Shown piece after piece: positions 1-10,260 of a stretch of DNA of 36,259 bases (the stretch's first letter is position 1; each line of letters begins with the position of its first letter). A model generated the notes under the pieces. That model did not search any database and had not been told where the DNA came from. It saw nothing but the letters and a program-made list of their open reading frames with translations. Source of the DNA: Cyclostephanos tholiformis (lineage: Eukaryota > Bacillariophyta > Thalassiosirophyceae > Thalassiosirales > Thalassiosiraceae); NCBI GenBank assembly GCA_036939975.1, contig JALLPB010000113.1:1-36259 (forward strand), in the 5' to 3' direction. Both the position numbers and the translations under genes were made by a program.

Positions 1-237
1 TTTATCTAGTAGAAGCTAGAGTAAAATTTTTGAAAATACGACTTCGGTTGAATTTGGCACATAACCTGAACATAAATACATACCTATAATAGTATACTAA
101 AATCGTATTGTCCCGCCTCCGTTCCCCCCCGAGGTGCTGCGCTCCGTCGATGCCGCCGCCACCAGCCAACCAATAACGAAGACCGCCGCCGCCAACCGTG
201 ACCTGGTCAATTTCTTCATGGCGCAATAAACAAAACA
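1..237. other. Upstream region of the PIG-B gene
   Basis: No supportable gene. The first 100 bases are AT-rich. Positions 115-200 are GC-rich with CCG/GCC triplets. The open frames on the minus strand here have no recognisable domain. The stretch probably contains the promoter and 5' leader of the gene starting at 238, but no core element could be assigned with confidence. Confidence 0.3.
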
Positions 238-2574
238 ATGACTACTAAATGTTGTGGGAATGAGTCTACCTCCAAGAAGATATGTAGGGACTGCATAAAT
301 TCCAGTCAAATAATATGGTTATACTTTTGGATATCCGCCTACCGTATTGGCAACGCATGGATGATAAGAACTCAATTCGATCCGGATGAATATTGGCAGA
401 CTTTGGAGCCTGCGTATTGTCTTGTGTTTGGCGTGGGAGATCACAGTGGCAGTCTTGGCAGTCTTGGTAGTCATTCCTCGATAAACAGAATAAATCAACT
501 TCCAGAAAAGCAGAGGATGCATGGGTGTGCACTCACCTGGGAGTGGACCCGTAGGTCTGCCTCTACCTCTTCTGCGGCAACCCAATCCGCATCATCTTTT
601 CTCTCTACAAGTATTATACGGATAGGCCAAACTTTCCAAACTATCATTGACCAAGCACTTCACGGTCCTGTTCGTTCTTACGTGTCCGTTTTCCCTACAT
701 ATTGCTATTACCTTGCATGTCGCTCCCTGTTTTATTGGGCGTATGATGACAAGAGTACCTTTAATGATGAGGACTCCGGATTTCAAAGCCGCTTAAAACA
801 ATTCATACGACAGCACTCCACATACATCATAAGCAAAGGACCAGCATTCTTCCATGCCGTTCTAGTTGCCGCACCCACAGATTTGTCAGTTTGGCTGATT
901 GCCTCTCGCATGAACAATTTGAAGTCGCTTCCTGCAGAAAATTACGGTGAAATTTGTGCAGGCAATGAATGTTGTTCTTATTCATGGCAGTTTTGGGCAT
1001 TGGTGTGTTCGATAACCTCCTGGTTCCATGGATACGCCTTGGTGCGGACCTACGCGAACTCGTTAGAGACAGTGTGTTTGCTAGTGGGTATAACACTGCT
1101 GGGCCCCGTAAGTTTCATTGTCTTAATGCTGAGCCATTGTAATATACTAGCCAATCTACACCTTGCTCTATCCGCATCAAAGGATTTATTCGGGGAGTCT
1201 CGATTTTCTGGACCTAACTCGGGAGGCAAACACGAACTTCCTCGACGCACCAAAGTCGCATTTGTTCTAGGGGGTCTCAGTGTGTGTATGCGGTTTACGT
1301 CTCTCGCGGCATGGATTCCCATAGGATTGATTATTTCATTCCGTAGTGGGAAAACCACTGACTCCCCCCGCACAAAGAAGAACAGCCATTTCCGAATGAT
1401 GAGAACTCTGCTCGGATGTTGTGTTCCATTTGGCTTCTTTGGCGTCCTCATGGGCTGTTGCATTGATCGTTGGTTTTATGGATTTTGGGCAATCCCTTTC
1501 TTGGGGAACATTCATTTTAATGTGCTACTAGGTAAGACGTTGAACGTGTCATCAGGCTCAGCCTTTGCATTCATTCTTACACTATTCGTCATTGTCATGC
1601 CTCTCTGTCGACCCGCCTCAGGCCAGGGATCACTCTATGGGACACATCCTTTCTTGTGGTATGCGTACGCTGGTATTCCTGCCATATGCGGAATTCTGCT
1701 GCCCTTCTTTCTTTGGGATATTTCATCAATCAACAGCAGTCCACGTTCAATTCTGCTAGGAATTATTTCACCGTACATTGCCTTGCACTCATTATCAGAA
1801 CACAAAGAATTTCGCTTCTTGCTTCCGGTGTTGCCTCTTATATGTATTCTGGCTGGGCATGCTTCATGTCGATTGGTCCACGTGATAGATAACGCGGCAA
1901 GCAAAAGTCATGGTGCTAACGGCACTAAAGTTGTTTTTTCTATCTTCATACTTCTGAACTACCCCCATCTCATTTATTTGGGAATCATCCACCAACGCGG
2001 ACCCATAGCAGTAAATGAATACTTGTCGTCTGCTATCAATGAAGGGGCATTGCGAGACAGCCGAAGCAATGAGATTCAAGAATACTCTATTCATTACTTG
2101 ACAAGCTGCCATTCAGTCCCATTGTACAGCCACCTTCACACACCGAATGTACGTGTATATGCTTGGCATTTAGACTGCTCTCCGGATTGCAGATCACATC
2201 ACGATAGAGTTTGTGAAAGTGATGCGTTCTTGAATGACCCGTTGGGGTTTGTCATGTCTGCCTACGGTCATTCACTTGATGGTAGCTGCATCGAAGAAGC
2301 CATGATGAAAGCACCGCCATCTTTCTTGGTAGTCATGCAAGATGACGCTGAAGTAATTGAGAGTCTGTTGATGAAGAAGTTAAAAATGTCTCACGTTGCT
2401 AGCATTCGGCACACAATAAAATCCCTGTCGTGGAATAAAAGAGCTACATATAATGCAACAGACCTTGAAAAATGCCCACCACACGGGAGATGTCCTAAAG
2501 TTTTTACAATATTTTCAACGATAGATGTTCATTTTAATCATCTGGAAATATATCGTAACTCATTGAATAAATGA
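238..2574 (+). CDS. PIGB: GPI mannosyltransferase 3 (PIG-B/GPI10, GT22 family)
   Basis: Predicted ER-membrane mannosyltransferase that adds the third mannose to the GPI anchor precursor from dolichol-phosphate-mannose. Seen: an N-terminal hydrophobic segment, then F-D-P-D-E-Y-W-Q-T-L-E near residue 46 (the lumenal acidic motif of GT22 enzymes), L-T-W-E-W, R-S-Y, many hydrophobic segments, H-K-E-F-R-F-L-L-P-V-L-P near residue 524, and a C-terminal lumenal part starting with S-C-H-S-V-P-L-Y-S-H, as in PIG-B rather than ALG9, ALG12 or PIG-Z. The ATG at 238 (context AACAATG) precedes the first hydrophobic segment. Two segments absent from the family look like stop-free introns: 433-513 (81 nt) and 551-655 (105 nt, donor GTAGGT). 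Removing both restores normal spacing between the F-G, T-W-E-W and R-S-Y motifs and gives about 716 residues. The stop overlaps the end of the convergent gene. Family assignment is strong; the introns are inferred. Confidence 0.88.
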   Translation: MTTKCCGNESTSKKICRDCINSSQIIWLYFWISAYRIGNAWMIRTQFDPDEYWQTLEPAYCLVFGVGDHSGSLGSLGSHSSINRINQLPEKQRMHGCALTWEWTRRSASTSSAATQSASSFLSTSIIRIGQTFQTIIDQALHGPVRSYVSVFPTYCYYLACRSLFYWAYDDKSTFNDEDSGFQSRLKQFIRQHSTYIISKGPAFFHAVLVAAPTDLSVWLIASRMNNLKSLPAENYGEICAGNECCSYSWQFWALVCSITSWFHGYALVRTYANSLETVCLLVGITLLGPVSFIVLMLSHCNILANLHLALSASKDLFGESRFSGPNSGGKHELPRRTKVAFVLGGLSVCMRFTSLAAWIPIGLIISFRSGKTTDSPRTKKNSHFRMMRTLLGCCVPFGFFGVLMGCCIDRWFYGFWAIPFLGNIHFNVLLGKTLNVSSGSAFAFILTLFVIVMPLCRPASGQGSLYGTHPFLWYAYAGIPAICGILLPFFLWDISSINSSPRSILLGIISPYIALHSLSEHKEFRFLLPVLPLICILAGHASCRLVHVIDNAASKSHGANGTKVVFSIFILLNYPHLIYLGIIHQRGPIAVNEYLSSAINEGALRDSRSNEIQEYSIHYLTSCHSVPLYSHLHTPNVRVYAWHLDCSPDCRSHHDRVCESDAFLNDPLGFVMSAYGHSLDGSCIEEAMMKAPPSFLVVMQDDAEVIESLLMKKLKMSHVASIRHTIKSLSWNKRATYNATDLEKCPPHGRCPKVFTIFSTIDVHFNHLEIYRNSLNK

Positions 2575-5500
2575 TGTAATGAATGCAAAACTCCATATTT
2601 TGATCCACATAGAGTCAAAACAAATATGAGCATCATTAGCTGCTCCCATACCCTCCGCAACGTAGGGAATCCCCGCTGATAGGTCCAACGATACTGGTCG
2701 GTTGGGATCAGGGCCTGGTACAGGTACTTGCTCTGTTGGAACTGTCTCTGGCGTTGATCCAGAAGACTCTTCAGTTTGGTTTGTTGGTTTGCCTGTCAAT
2801 TTGCTTGGTTCAATTGAGGGACTAATTGTGGGGCTGATTGTTGAAGGACTCAAACTAGTAGGACTATCGGTAACTTTCATGAACAGGACTTCGAGAATTT
2901 TAATGAAATTCGACTTTCTCACGCTTCCATCGCGACTTGAGTCGATGACAGTCTCACTAAACTCGTCAACGAACAAAAAATTTCTCAACCCTCCATTCAC
3001 AAATAGCCTAAGCTGGTCTAAATAGTTGTAATTCCCTGAATCGTATTCTTGTACGTATTCAATCCAATAAATCATGCCAATCTGATATCGGGCTTTGGAT
3101 GTGTCTATGGTAGTCGACTGATTCAATGCGTTGGGAGTAGTTGTATAATTAGAGCAAATAGCATCAGGGTGAGAACAGAAATCTATGCCGTAGCCTCCTG
3201 TTTCACCGTCCATTATGGCTGGTAAGCCATATTTATGATTGAATCTTCCTATATCGCAAATGCCTGCATTCAGGAGGATGCCTCGTCCCCAGAAGCAACA
3301 TCCTGATACATCAACTCGACCGGCTGCATTTGCGAACGGATCGCTCCAGACTGTACTGCCTGACAGGGGGTCATAGTATCCTGTGTATGGGTAGGTAGAC
3401 TTTGGAGCACAGAAAAAAGGTGGAGATCCGCTGTTGCCAACAGAAACCTGGGTCACCGTCATTGATTCGTCCACGGGGCACTCCAGACCTGCGTCGAAAC
3501 TAAAACAAAATTGTTGGTCGTACGAAAGTCCATACTGACCGCAGGCGTTCGACAATGGTAATTTACCATCGACCTGTGATTGCGAAGGAGAGGAGAATCC
3601 TTCGGTGAGTAAATGGATACATATGAAACAACAAAGAAATGGGGACTTACAAGTTGGTGGTTCACTTCCTCACAGGTGTCCCACAAAATCCCTCGGGTCA
3701 TGGCATGTGAAAGGAATAATGCAATGTTTACCAAGCCGTGATCAAGGCTATCACCGCCAACAACCTGTCCAATATTGAACAGAAGTCCATCTACTCCTTC
3801 TGTTGCAAAATCCTCTAGGACAGTTAAAAATCCATCTAGAGTATAGAGTTTAGATGGCGCAAGCCCAGAATCAGTCTCGGACATAAAAACTGTGCTCTCA
3901 ATTTGCAGTCTCCTGCGCTCGAGATGTTCCTTCAGCTCCTCGAATCGCCCAAATATCTTGCTCGTAAGATGTGTTGGTGAAACTGACGGAGAAAATGTGG
4001 GTGGGGTCAAAGGACTGTGGGTAGGTTCATCTGTGCAATTCACCAGGCATGGAGTCGGTGCGGGCGACGGAGCGTTTGAACCGCCGTATGAGAGAGGGAA
4101 TTCATCCCAGAGGTTAAGTTCAGAGAAAGTTCGAAAAGATTTTGTGATGATTGTTTCCTCATCCACGGGGAAGGCCCCATCGCAGGGGAAGTTGAGACAT
4201 CCGGCGTTTTCGCAGGGCGGAGAATGACAGCCGATCTGAGCTATCGCCCCAACTTGTTTGATGAACACGTCGTCCGTCATTCCATTATCCGCAAAAATAC
4301 GCAGCTCTTTCATGTAGTTGAACCCTCCCTTATCGTAACTTTGGACGCGATCGATCCACTCGAATAGTCCCACCATCCATATCAGCTCGTGCGTATACCG
4401 GCTGCCACAAATAGCCTCCGGCTGCAAGCAGAAGTCGACGTTCGGGAACAATGACTCGCGCCCCTCGTCAGCGGCTCGTTTTCCCAGGTAGTAGTTCAAG
4501 CGCCCGAACGAGCAGATTCCTTTCGTTTGAAGCACGCCCCTTGCCCACCAGCAACACCCCTCGACGTCCGTACGACCATTCTCGTTAGAGTATGCAACCT
4601 ATGATAACAGACGTGGACTTTCATAATGGGAAAAATAGATAATAAATGGCAGCGAAAACAACACTCAAATCATACCTCCGATTCGTACATCTCCTGGTCA
4701 TCCCAATAACCCGTCCACGGTATCCTCGACCTTGGGCCGCATTGCATGGGAGGCGCAGCCCCGAACTCTCTGGATTTAGTTACCGCGGTGATGTACATGT
4801 CGGGATCTACCAGACAAGCCATGTCTGGATCGTCGGGACATCCCACATCTTGATACGACAGGCCCCTCTGTCCGCAGCTGCTACTTATCGCCAATCTTCC
4901 CGAGCTCTCGTACTCGTTAACCTCGTCGCACGCGTCGTCCTTTTCGATGCTCAGATCCAACCCGTTGGCGAAGAAGAGGGCGATGTTGGTGAGGCCATAT
5001 TTATGTCCATATCTCATGAACGGATCGCCCATATAGAGAGGGGGGTGGTCGGGGGATTTGAAATAGGTGGTGTTGGTAGGGTACAGCGCGTCGGTCGAGT
5101 TATACGGTCTCGACATTCGGTAGATTGAATTAACGAGGTCGTCGAATTTGTAACGCTGGGAGGGGTATATATCATCATCCCGCTTGCATAGAAGCAAATT
5201 TGCCTCGAAGACATCCTTTCTCGACCTCAGTTGCTCCAGCGTCTGCTCCGTCATCAGCTCGTTCCGAATGATAGGAACCCTCAGGGCACTCAACGCTACG
5301 GTGAATGCCGTCCGCCTCTCCGACAACTTCGCCACGTTCCCAATCCCGTTATTTGGCTCGCAATTTGGTGCGTAGTGACAGCCCCTGTCAACTATCGACG
5401 ATACGGCGTCGATGAAGGAGGAATGGTCCTCACCATTAAGTTCGCCGACTCCCTCGTCGTCCGGATAATATACGAACGCGTTCATCCCGCCGTCGACGAA

Positions 5501-6898
5501 CTCGACCAGTTTTTCCCGGTAATCCCAAACACCATCGTCATAGTAGTAGTCATCATCATCATCGTTGGAGGAGGAAGGCGACGAACGTCGATATCGCTGC
5601 ACCCTCTCGGCCCATTCCAGCATGGCGACGCTCCAAAGCAAGTCCTCGTCGTTCGATTCGCATATGACCTGGGGGTTCTTGCAGAAATCCAGATCGCCAT
5701 ACCCCCCGATCGTCGATGACGTTATCCGTCCATCCTGTAACGCTTTCATCCCGAGGTAATGATTGAGCTTGCCCATATTACAAGGACCACGGGTGTTTAT
5801 CGGCCCGCGTCCCCACCAACAGCATCCCTCGACATCCGTACGCCCGAGGTCGTTCGCTAGACCGCTCGTTGGTGGATAAACGCTCTTCGGACCGCAGTGG
5901 AATCCGACGACGACGTCCGTCGCATTGTCGCTTTCGTCTCCCTCCTCGAGGGGGATTGTGGAATGTATAATCATATCGGATGATACCTGACATTCCATAA
6001 ATCTCTCGTCCTGGGTGCACGTAAGATCCTGATACGATGCATTGTACTGCCCGCATGCGTTTGACGCTGGTAATGTTACGTTACGTCCGCGCGATGACCC
6101 CGACCCCGACGACGACGACGACGACGACGACGAGGATGACGACACCCCCCCCCCGCTCTTCCCCTGGACATTCCCCTCCTCGCACGAATCGTTGCGCATC
6201 CCATCGACCATGGCCTGACTAAGGAATGCGGCCATGTTGACCAAACCGTACTCGAATCCGTGAGCGCGCATGATCCGACGATTATTGGGCAGGGTGGTAG
6301 TACCCCCCTCCCTACCCTCCCCCCCATCCGACGTCGACGGATGATTATATCGCAAAATATCGACACCGTCGTCATCGTCGTCGTCATCGCACGGCGAATG
6401 TCCGCACAATATCACGGGATGATCGATATCGTCCCCCGCGTACAGGACGAGCCTGCCATCTCCGTCGTCGACGTCGCCGCCCGTGGTGGGTACTCCGTCC
6501 GTCATCATCCTCTTCCAATTCCTCCAAAATCCCTCGAACGTGTACCGTAACGACGGGTAGGTGTGTACGACATCGCCGTTGCCGCCCCCATCGCCGTCGT
6601 CATCGCCCCCCCCCGAGACTACGCGCGACAAAAATAGCCCCTCGATCCCGTCCAAGACGTCAGGGTCCGAGAAGAGATGGTGCTCCATGGCGCGTATCGT
6701 CGATCGGGAATTGGTCGATAGGAAATCGGTTCTACCTCCCGAGGAGGACGACGACGATGACGAGGAGGAGGAGGAGTACGACGACGACGACGACGACGAC
6801 GATTGTTGCGGAGATGCGAGCCGGGGCATCGTCGCCGCGAGGAGGTGGAGGTATAACACGACGGCCGACGAGAATGATGCAGGGTGGGGCGTCATCAT
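2560..6898 (-). CDS. Secreted protein with three tandem GH19-like (chitinase/lysozyme superfamily) modules
   Basis: Exons (minus strand): 6898-4676, 4598-3651, 3573-2560. Both introns are 77 nt, phase 0, with donors GTATGA and GTAAGT and acceptors CATAG and CACAG. The protein is 1394 residues. It begins with a signal peptide (about 1-30), then poly-Ser and poly-Asp stretches. Three modules follow (about 213-560, 629-900, 1025-1260). Each has a G-L-x-N-[MI]-A-x-F helix, C-[DE]-E, C-G-Q-x-x-x-S-Y, then C-C-[WF]-W-[GA]-R-G, a [LH]-N-[HY]-x-x-G segment, D-F-C-x-x-P-x-x-I-C and an aromatic E-W helix. G-R-G, N-Y, N-P and the last helix match the order of GH19 chitinase landmarks (G-R-G-x-x-Q, N-Y, N-P-D, A-x-W-F-W). 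The S-H-E-T/G-G block of plant GH19 is not present in that form; the invariant C-[DE]-E may replace it (inference). A proline/serine/threonine-rich linker and a hydrophobic C-tail close the protein. Probable role: extracellular chitin or glycan binding or cleavage; activity is uncertain. Confidence 0.75.
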
Positions 6899-7277
6899 AT
6901 ATGCCTTTTCGTCCCTGTACTTTATCCCTCTGCCTACTACCTCAAGTAAGGTGAGTTTGCGATGTCAATATTGACTTGCGGGACTTGTCATTGCATGTTG
7001 TATCGGCATTCAAGTATTCCTCGAGCTAGCCTCAAACACGACATTGGAACTGTGGAAGGGGAATGGGGGAAAATTGGCTTCCTCTCTGTGTGTGCATTCT
7101 ACGATACCACTTAAAAGGGGGTGGCATGATGGGATGGATGGGGCGGGCCCGGGGCGGGGGCTTAAGAACGACTTCCCGCCAAAATCATTCCTTCAAATTA
7201 CCCTCTCCCGCCCGTTTCACTTCAGTGAGCGGTCCGAAGACCGCCTACGATAACGTACCCCCGCGATCCGTCGATCG
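6899..7277. promoter_or_regulatory. Shared upstream region of two divergent genes
   Basis: A 379-base gap separates the starts of the GH19-like gene (leftward) and the acidic helical protein gene (rightward), so it should hold both promoters. Seen: a very GC-rich patch around 7140-7162 made of GGGCGGGCCCGGGGCGGGGG and a pyrimidine-rich stretch at 7200-7222. No TATA-like box was assigned. Function is inferred from position only. Confidence 0.35.
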
Positions 7278-7946
7278 ATGGTCATCGTCGTCGCAATCGC
7301 ATCGTCATCCCGGCCATCCGCGATGGAATTGGCATTGGCATTGGCATTGGCGTTGTTGGCGCTTCCGACGTTGACTTCATTCCTCCTCCTACCGTCGTCG
7401 ACGTCCATCATCGTCGTCGCGGCGAGGCCACCATCGTCGGCGTCGACGTGTCATGTCCCCGGCCATCGAATGGGACGACTCGTCATCCCTTTTGCGCCCG
7501 CCGCCAAATCGTGGCTCCCCGCCGTCGTCCCATCGCTCCACCGGGGCGGCGGGACCATAGCCGACGACGACGACGACGACGACGACGACCAACGACGACG
7601 CTTGGACGACGCCCTCCTCCGTCTGGCGGATGGCATAATCCAGCGACTTGTGACGACGACGACGACGACGGGGTGGCCAGGCGCGGCGAGTTGTCGCGCG
7701 CTGAGGACGATGCCGACGTTGGACGTCGCGTTCGATGGACGGGGTGGTCACGACGATCGCGACGACGACCGCGACCACGACGACGGGGAGGGACGGTGGA
7801 TGGAAGAAACGCCGTGGGTGTCATACTCTCGGCATTTCTTGGAGGTCGCATTCCGGCGCCTCTGGGAGGCGCGTCTCGGTAGGAGGACTACGACGACGAT
7901 GGAGGGGGGCACGTCGAGGATGGTAATGGAAACGACGGTGGTGTCA

Positions 7947-7977
<31 letters not shown>

Positions 7978-9470
7978 GTGACCCCCAGGCGCCGCGGTAC
8001 GTGGTCGACATCGACGTCTCGCGCGGCATCCTCGAGGTTACGACGATCGATGGGATGACGACGACGAGGGACGCAGTCGCGACGGGATCGACGACGTTCG
8101 AGGAGCTATGTATGGGGGTGCGTCGGGAGATGCGTCTATGCCGTCGTCGACCGAGTCCGCCCACGCCGACGGAGGACGAGGCCCGCGCTTCGTCGTTGTC
8201 GTCGCTGTCGTCGTGTTCCTCCTCTGTAGAGGACTCGACCCACGCGTCGATTGTTGTTAACGACCGTGGGGGCGAGGGCGAAGAAGGAACGATGGTGGAC
8301 GGAGTCCTCCTCCCGATCACCACGACGACGATGACGAGATCGACAGGGGTCGATCGCTCGGTTCGAAGTGCAATGACGCAACGACAATATCGACCACCGA
8401 CGAAGATGACGACGACTAAGTCGGCGAAAATACGTCGCGAATTGGAGTTGGCGATGGTCGCGGCGATCGCGCGCGCCGAGGAAAGACTGATGGAGATGGA
8501 ATGCGAGATGGACGAATCGTCCCTCGCGGTTGGCGTTCACGGTGATAACGACGAGGACGAATTAGAGGGAGACGATGATGAGGGGTTGATGGCGAGGGGG
8601 GGAGCGATGCAACGATTCGGCGACCGCGTCGACGAAATCGTTGACGACCTATCGTCGACATTCCTCGCTTTCATCGAAGAGAACGGCGACGTCATGACGA
8701 AGTCCGACCAATTATGGGCAAAGGGTGAATACACGCGACTTTTTTCATCGAGCGACCCGCCATTTTGTTTCATTCTCGATCGCACTTATCACTTTTTACC
8801 TATCCCCCCCCCCCCCCCTTGCATGACAGAGCAGAGAATAAGCGCGTTGAAACAAGTCCTCGGGGGGGTGGCGGGCGTCCAGCGACTTTTTCACCTCCAG
8901 CTGCAGGGCCTTCGCGATCACTTCGGTCGACTTTACGAGGACGCACTCTCGGACAGTCCCCTTGTGGCGGGAGGTGACATGCGCGAGTGGGAATCGAGGA
9001 GGCGAGCGGCCGCCCGGGAGGCACAGGAAGGATTCGAGAGGTCGGCCTACGCTTCGATTCCGAGGATATGCCGTCGTATCGATGGGGAGCTGTGCGACGA
9101 CGGCAAACTGGTGGATATGTTCGGCTTCATCGATGCGCTGAGGGGATTGCTCGAGGATATGTACGATGCGACGACAGCGCGGGGTCTCAATGAGGAGGGA
9201 GTGTGGGAAGATAAAGTCGCGGACGAGGTTCAGTCCGTCGACGAGTCGCAACGACGGCGGATTCCCAAAACGAGGGTAGGATTGCGTCAGGTCGTAAAGA
9301 GGATAAAGACCAAGATTCAGCAACGCGGCCCGGCGAGGTGGTACGAACGTCTAGCTGCAAAAATCTTCGTAATTGGAGTCAATTACGTCCAGGGATGGAT
9401 TGTTCTCCAGTCACTGAGGAGGGAGGCGAGGAGACGCGATCTCGCGATGCCTAAATTTCCCCTATTTTAG
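7278..9470 (+). CDS. Acidic, serine-rich protein with helical C-terminal domain, function unknown
   Basis: Not recognised as a named family. Exons 7278-8724 and 8830-9470; the intron 8725-8829 (105 nt, phase 1) has donor GTGAAT, a 15-C tract and acceptor GACAG. It contains no stop, so a naive reading runs through it; the spliced protein is about 695 residues. The N-terminus is strongly hydrophobic (second Met at residue 16, followed by a long Leu/Ala stretch), suggesting a signal peptide or anchor. Residues about 95-250 carry poly-Asp, poly-Thr and poly-Ser runs. From about residue 380 the sequence is alpha-helical and charged, with E-R-[LI] and L-x-x-L heptad-like spacing, a G-F-E-R-S-A-Y segment, a G-E-L-C-D-D-G-K-L-V-D segment, and a final Y-E-R-L-A-A-K-I-F-V-I-G-V-N-Y membrane-prone helix before a basic tail ending P-K-F-P-L-F. 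The compact C-terminus looks like the conserved part. It could be an ER or plastid-envelope protein; this is inference. Confidence 0.7.
8804..8818 (+). repeat. 15-base poly-C tract inside an intron
   Basis: A run of 15 cytosines lies just upstream of the acceptor at 8828-8829 and takes the place of the usual mixed polypyrimidine tract. Its exact length may be affected by sequencing. Confidence 0.8.
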
Positions 9471-9635
9471 AGAATCAAAAGATAATTATGGCGGCCCAAG
9501 TTGTACGCCCCTTAGTGATTCAAACGGGCAATGCGCCTAGCGCAGCAATCGGCCTTCGGTAAAAGCCGCGAGGGAAGCGACGCGTTGACGATAGGTCGTT
9601 TTTGTGAAAGATCATCATGATCTTCCGACTGCGCC

Positions 9636-10100
9636 TTAATCCGTATACATCGCAAAAACGATGGCGGAGGCCCAAATGTGCTGTTTCTGAAAGCTGACGC
9701 TGGCGTAGTTGTCCGTGGCGGTATCCCACAAGCAGCGGCTGGTGATCTTGATTCCCTGATCTTTCATCTGCCCGATCGTAACCTGCACAATGATCTTGTA
9801 ACGCGGGATGTTCATCGATGTCTTGCATTGCTCTTTGATCTTATCGGCAATGCTCTTGCTCAATGTCTAGAGAAGAGAGGGAGCGAATAAGCAAAGTTCT
9901 TGGTTGAACATAAGCCAGTTTACGTGAAATTACTCAGTTTATTATCGAACCTCGAAGATTTGTTTATCCCACTTATTGTCCACTCTCCACTGTAGTTCGC
10001 TATCTAGTATCTCTTTCACGATGTGCCTCGCCTTCGACTCGGAGAATCGGGCATTCTCATCCTCGGGTTTCAAGTGATACGTGGGCAGGACAATTGACAT
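9636..10100 (-). CDS. Tctex1-type dynein light chain
   Basis: Two exons: 10100-9951 (50 codons, ATG at 10100) and 9866-9636. The 84-nt intron 9950-9867 has donor GTTCGA and acceptor CTCTAG, phase 0. The 126-residue product has the standard length and order of a Tctex1/DYNLT domain: an N-terminal strand with Y-H-L-K-P, a helix rich in K/E, then P-R-Y-K-I-I-V-Q-V-T-I-G-Q, a basic loop, S-R-C-L-W-D, D-N-Y-A-S-V-S-F, and a C-terminal hydrophobic strand ending A-M-Y-T-D. The V-Q-V-T-I-G and R-C-x-W-D pattern resembles the DYNLT2B/TCTEX1D2 branch, which works with dynein-2 in intraflagellar transport, but assignment to a branch is tentative. It binds dynein intermediate chain as a dimer in known relatives. 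It is convergent with the gene ending at 9470. In centric diatoms the expected use is in flagellated sperm or in cytoplasmic dynein. Confidence 0.85.
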
Positions 10101-10219
10101 CGCTGTGTGAAGAACTGAATGGGATAGATCTGCGTCTACGCGCTCTCTCTAGAGAGTGCGTAGGCACATGGGAGACTTCGACTTTTTTTTCTTTTTTGAT
10201 CTTTCGCTTCAATTTAAAA

Positions 10220-10223
<4 letters not shown>

Positions 10224-10250
<27 letters not shown>
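10224..10250 (+). repeat. 27-base poly-G tract
   Basis: An uninterrupted run of 27 guanines follows an AT-rich stretch upstream of the HA-domain fragment. Open frames reading through it as poly-Gly or poly-Pro are artefacts. The length is unlikely to be exact in raw assembly. Confidence 0.85.
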
Positions 10251-10260
10251 TAAGAACTTT

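Noticed and set aside
4646..6974. Several open frames of 100-160 codons on the plus strand across the three-module GH19-like gene
   Set aside because: They lie antisense to a well-supported coding exon and are made of reversed Asp/Ser trinucleotide runs. No domains are seen.
7389..8540. Long Arg/Ser-rich open frames on both strands over the acidic protein gene
   Set aside because: They are shadow frames of GAC/TCG repeats with no motif. The chosen frame has a signal-like N-terminus, a coherent intron and a structured C-terminal half.
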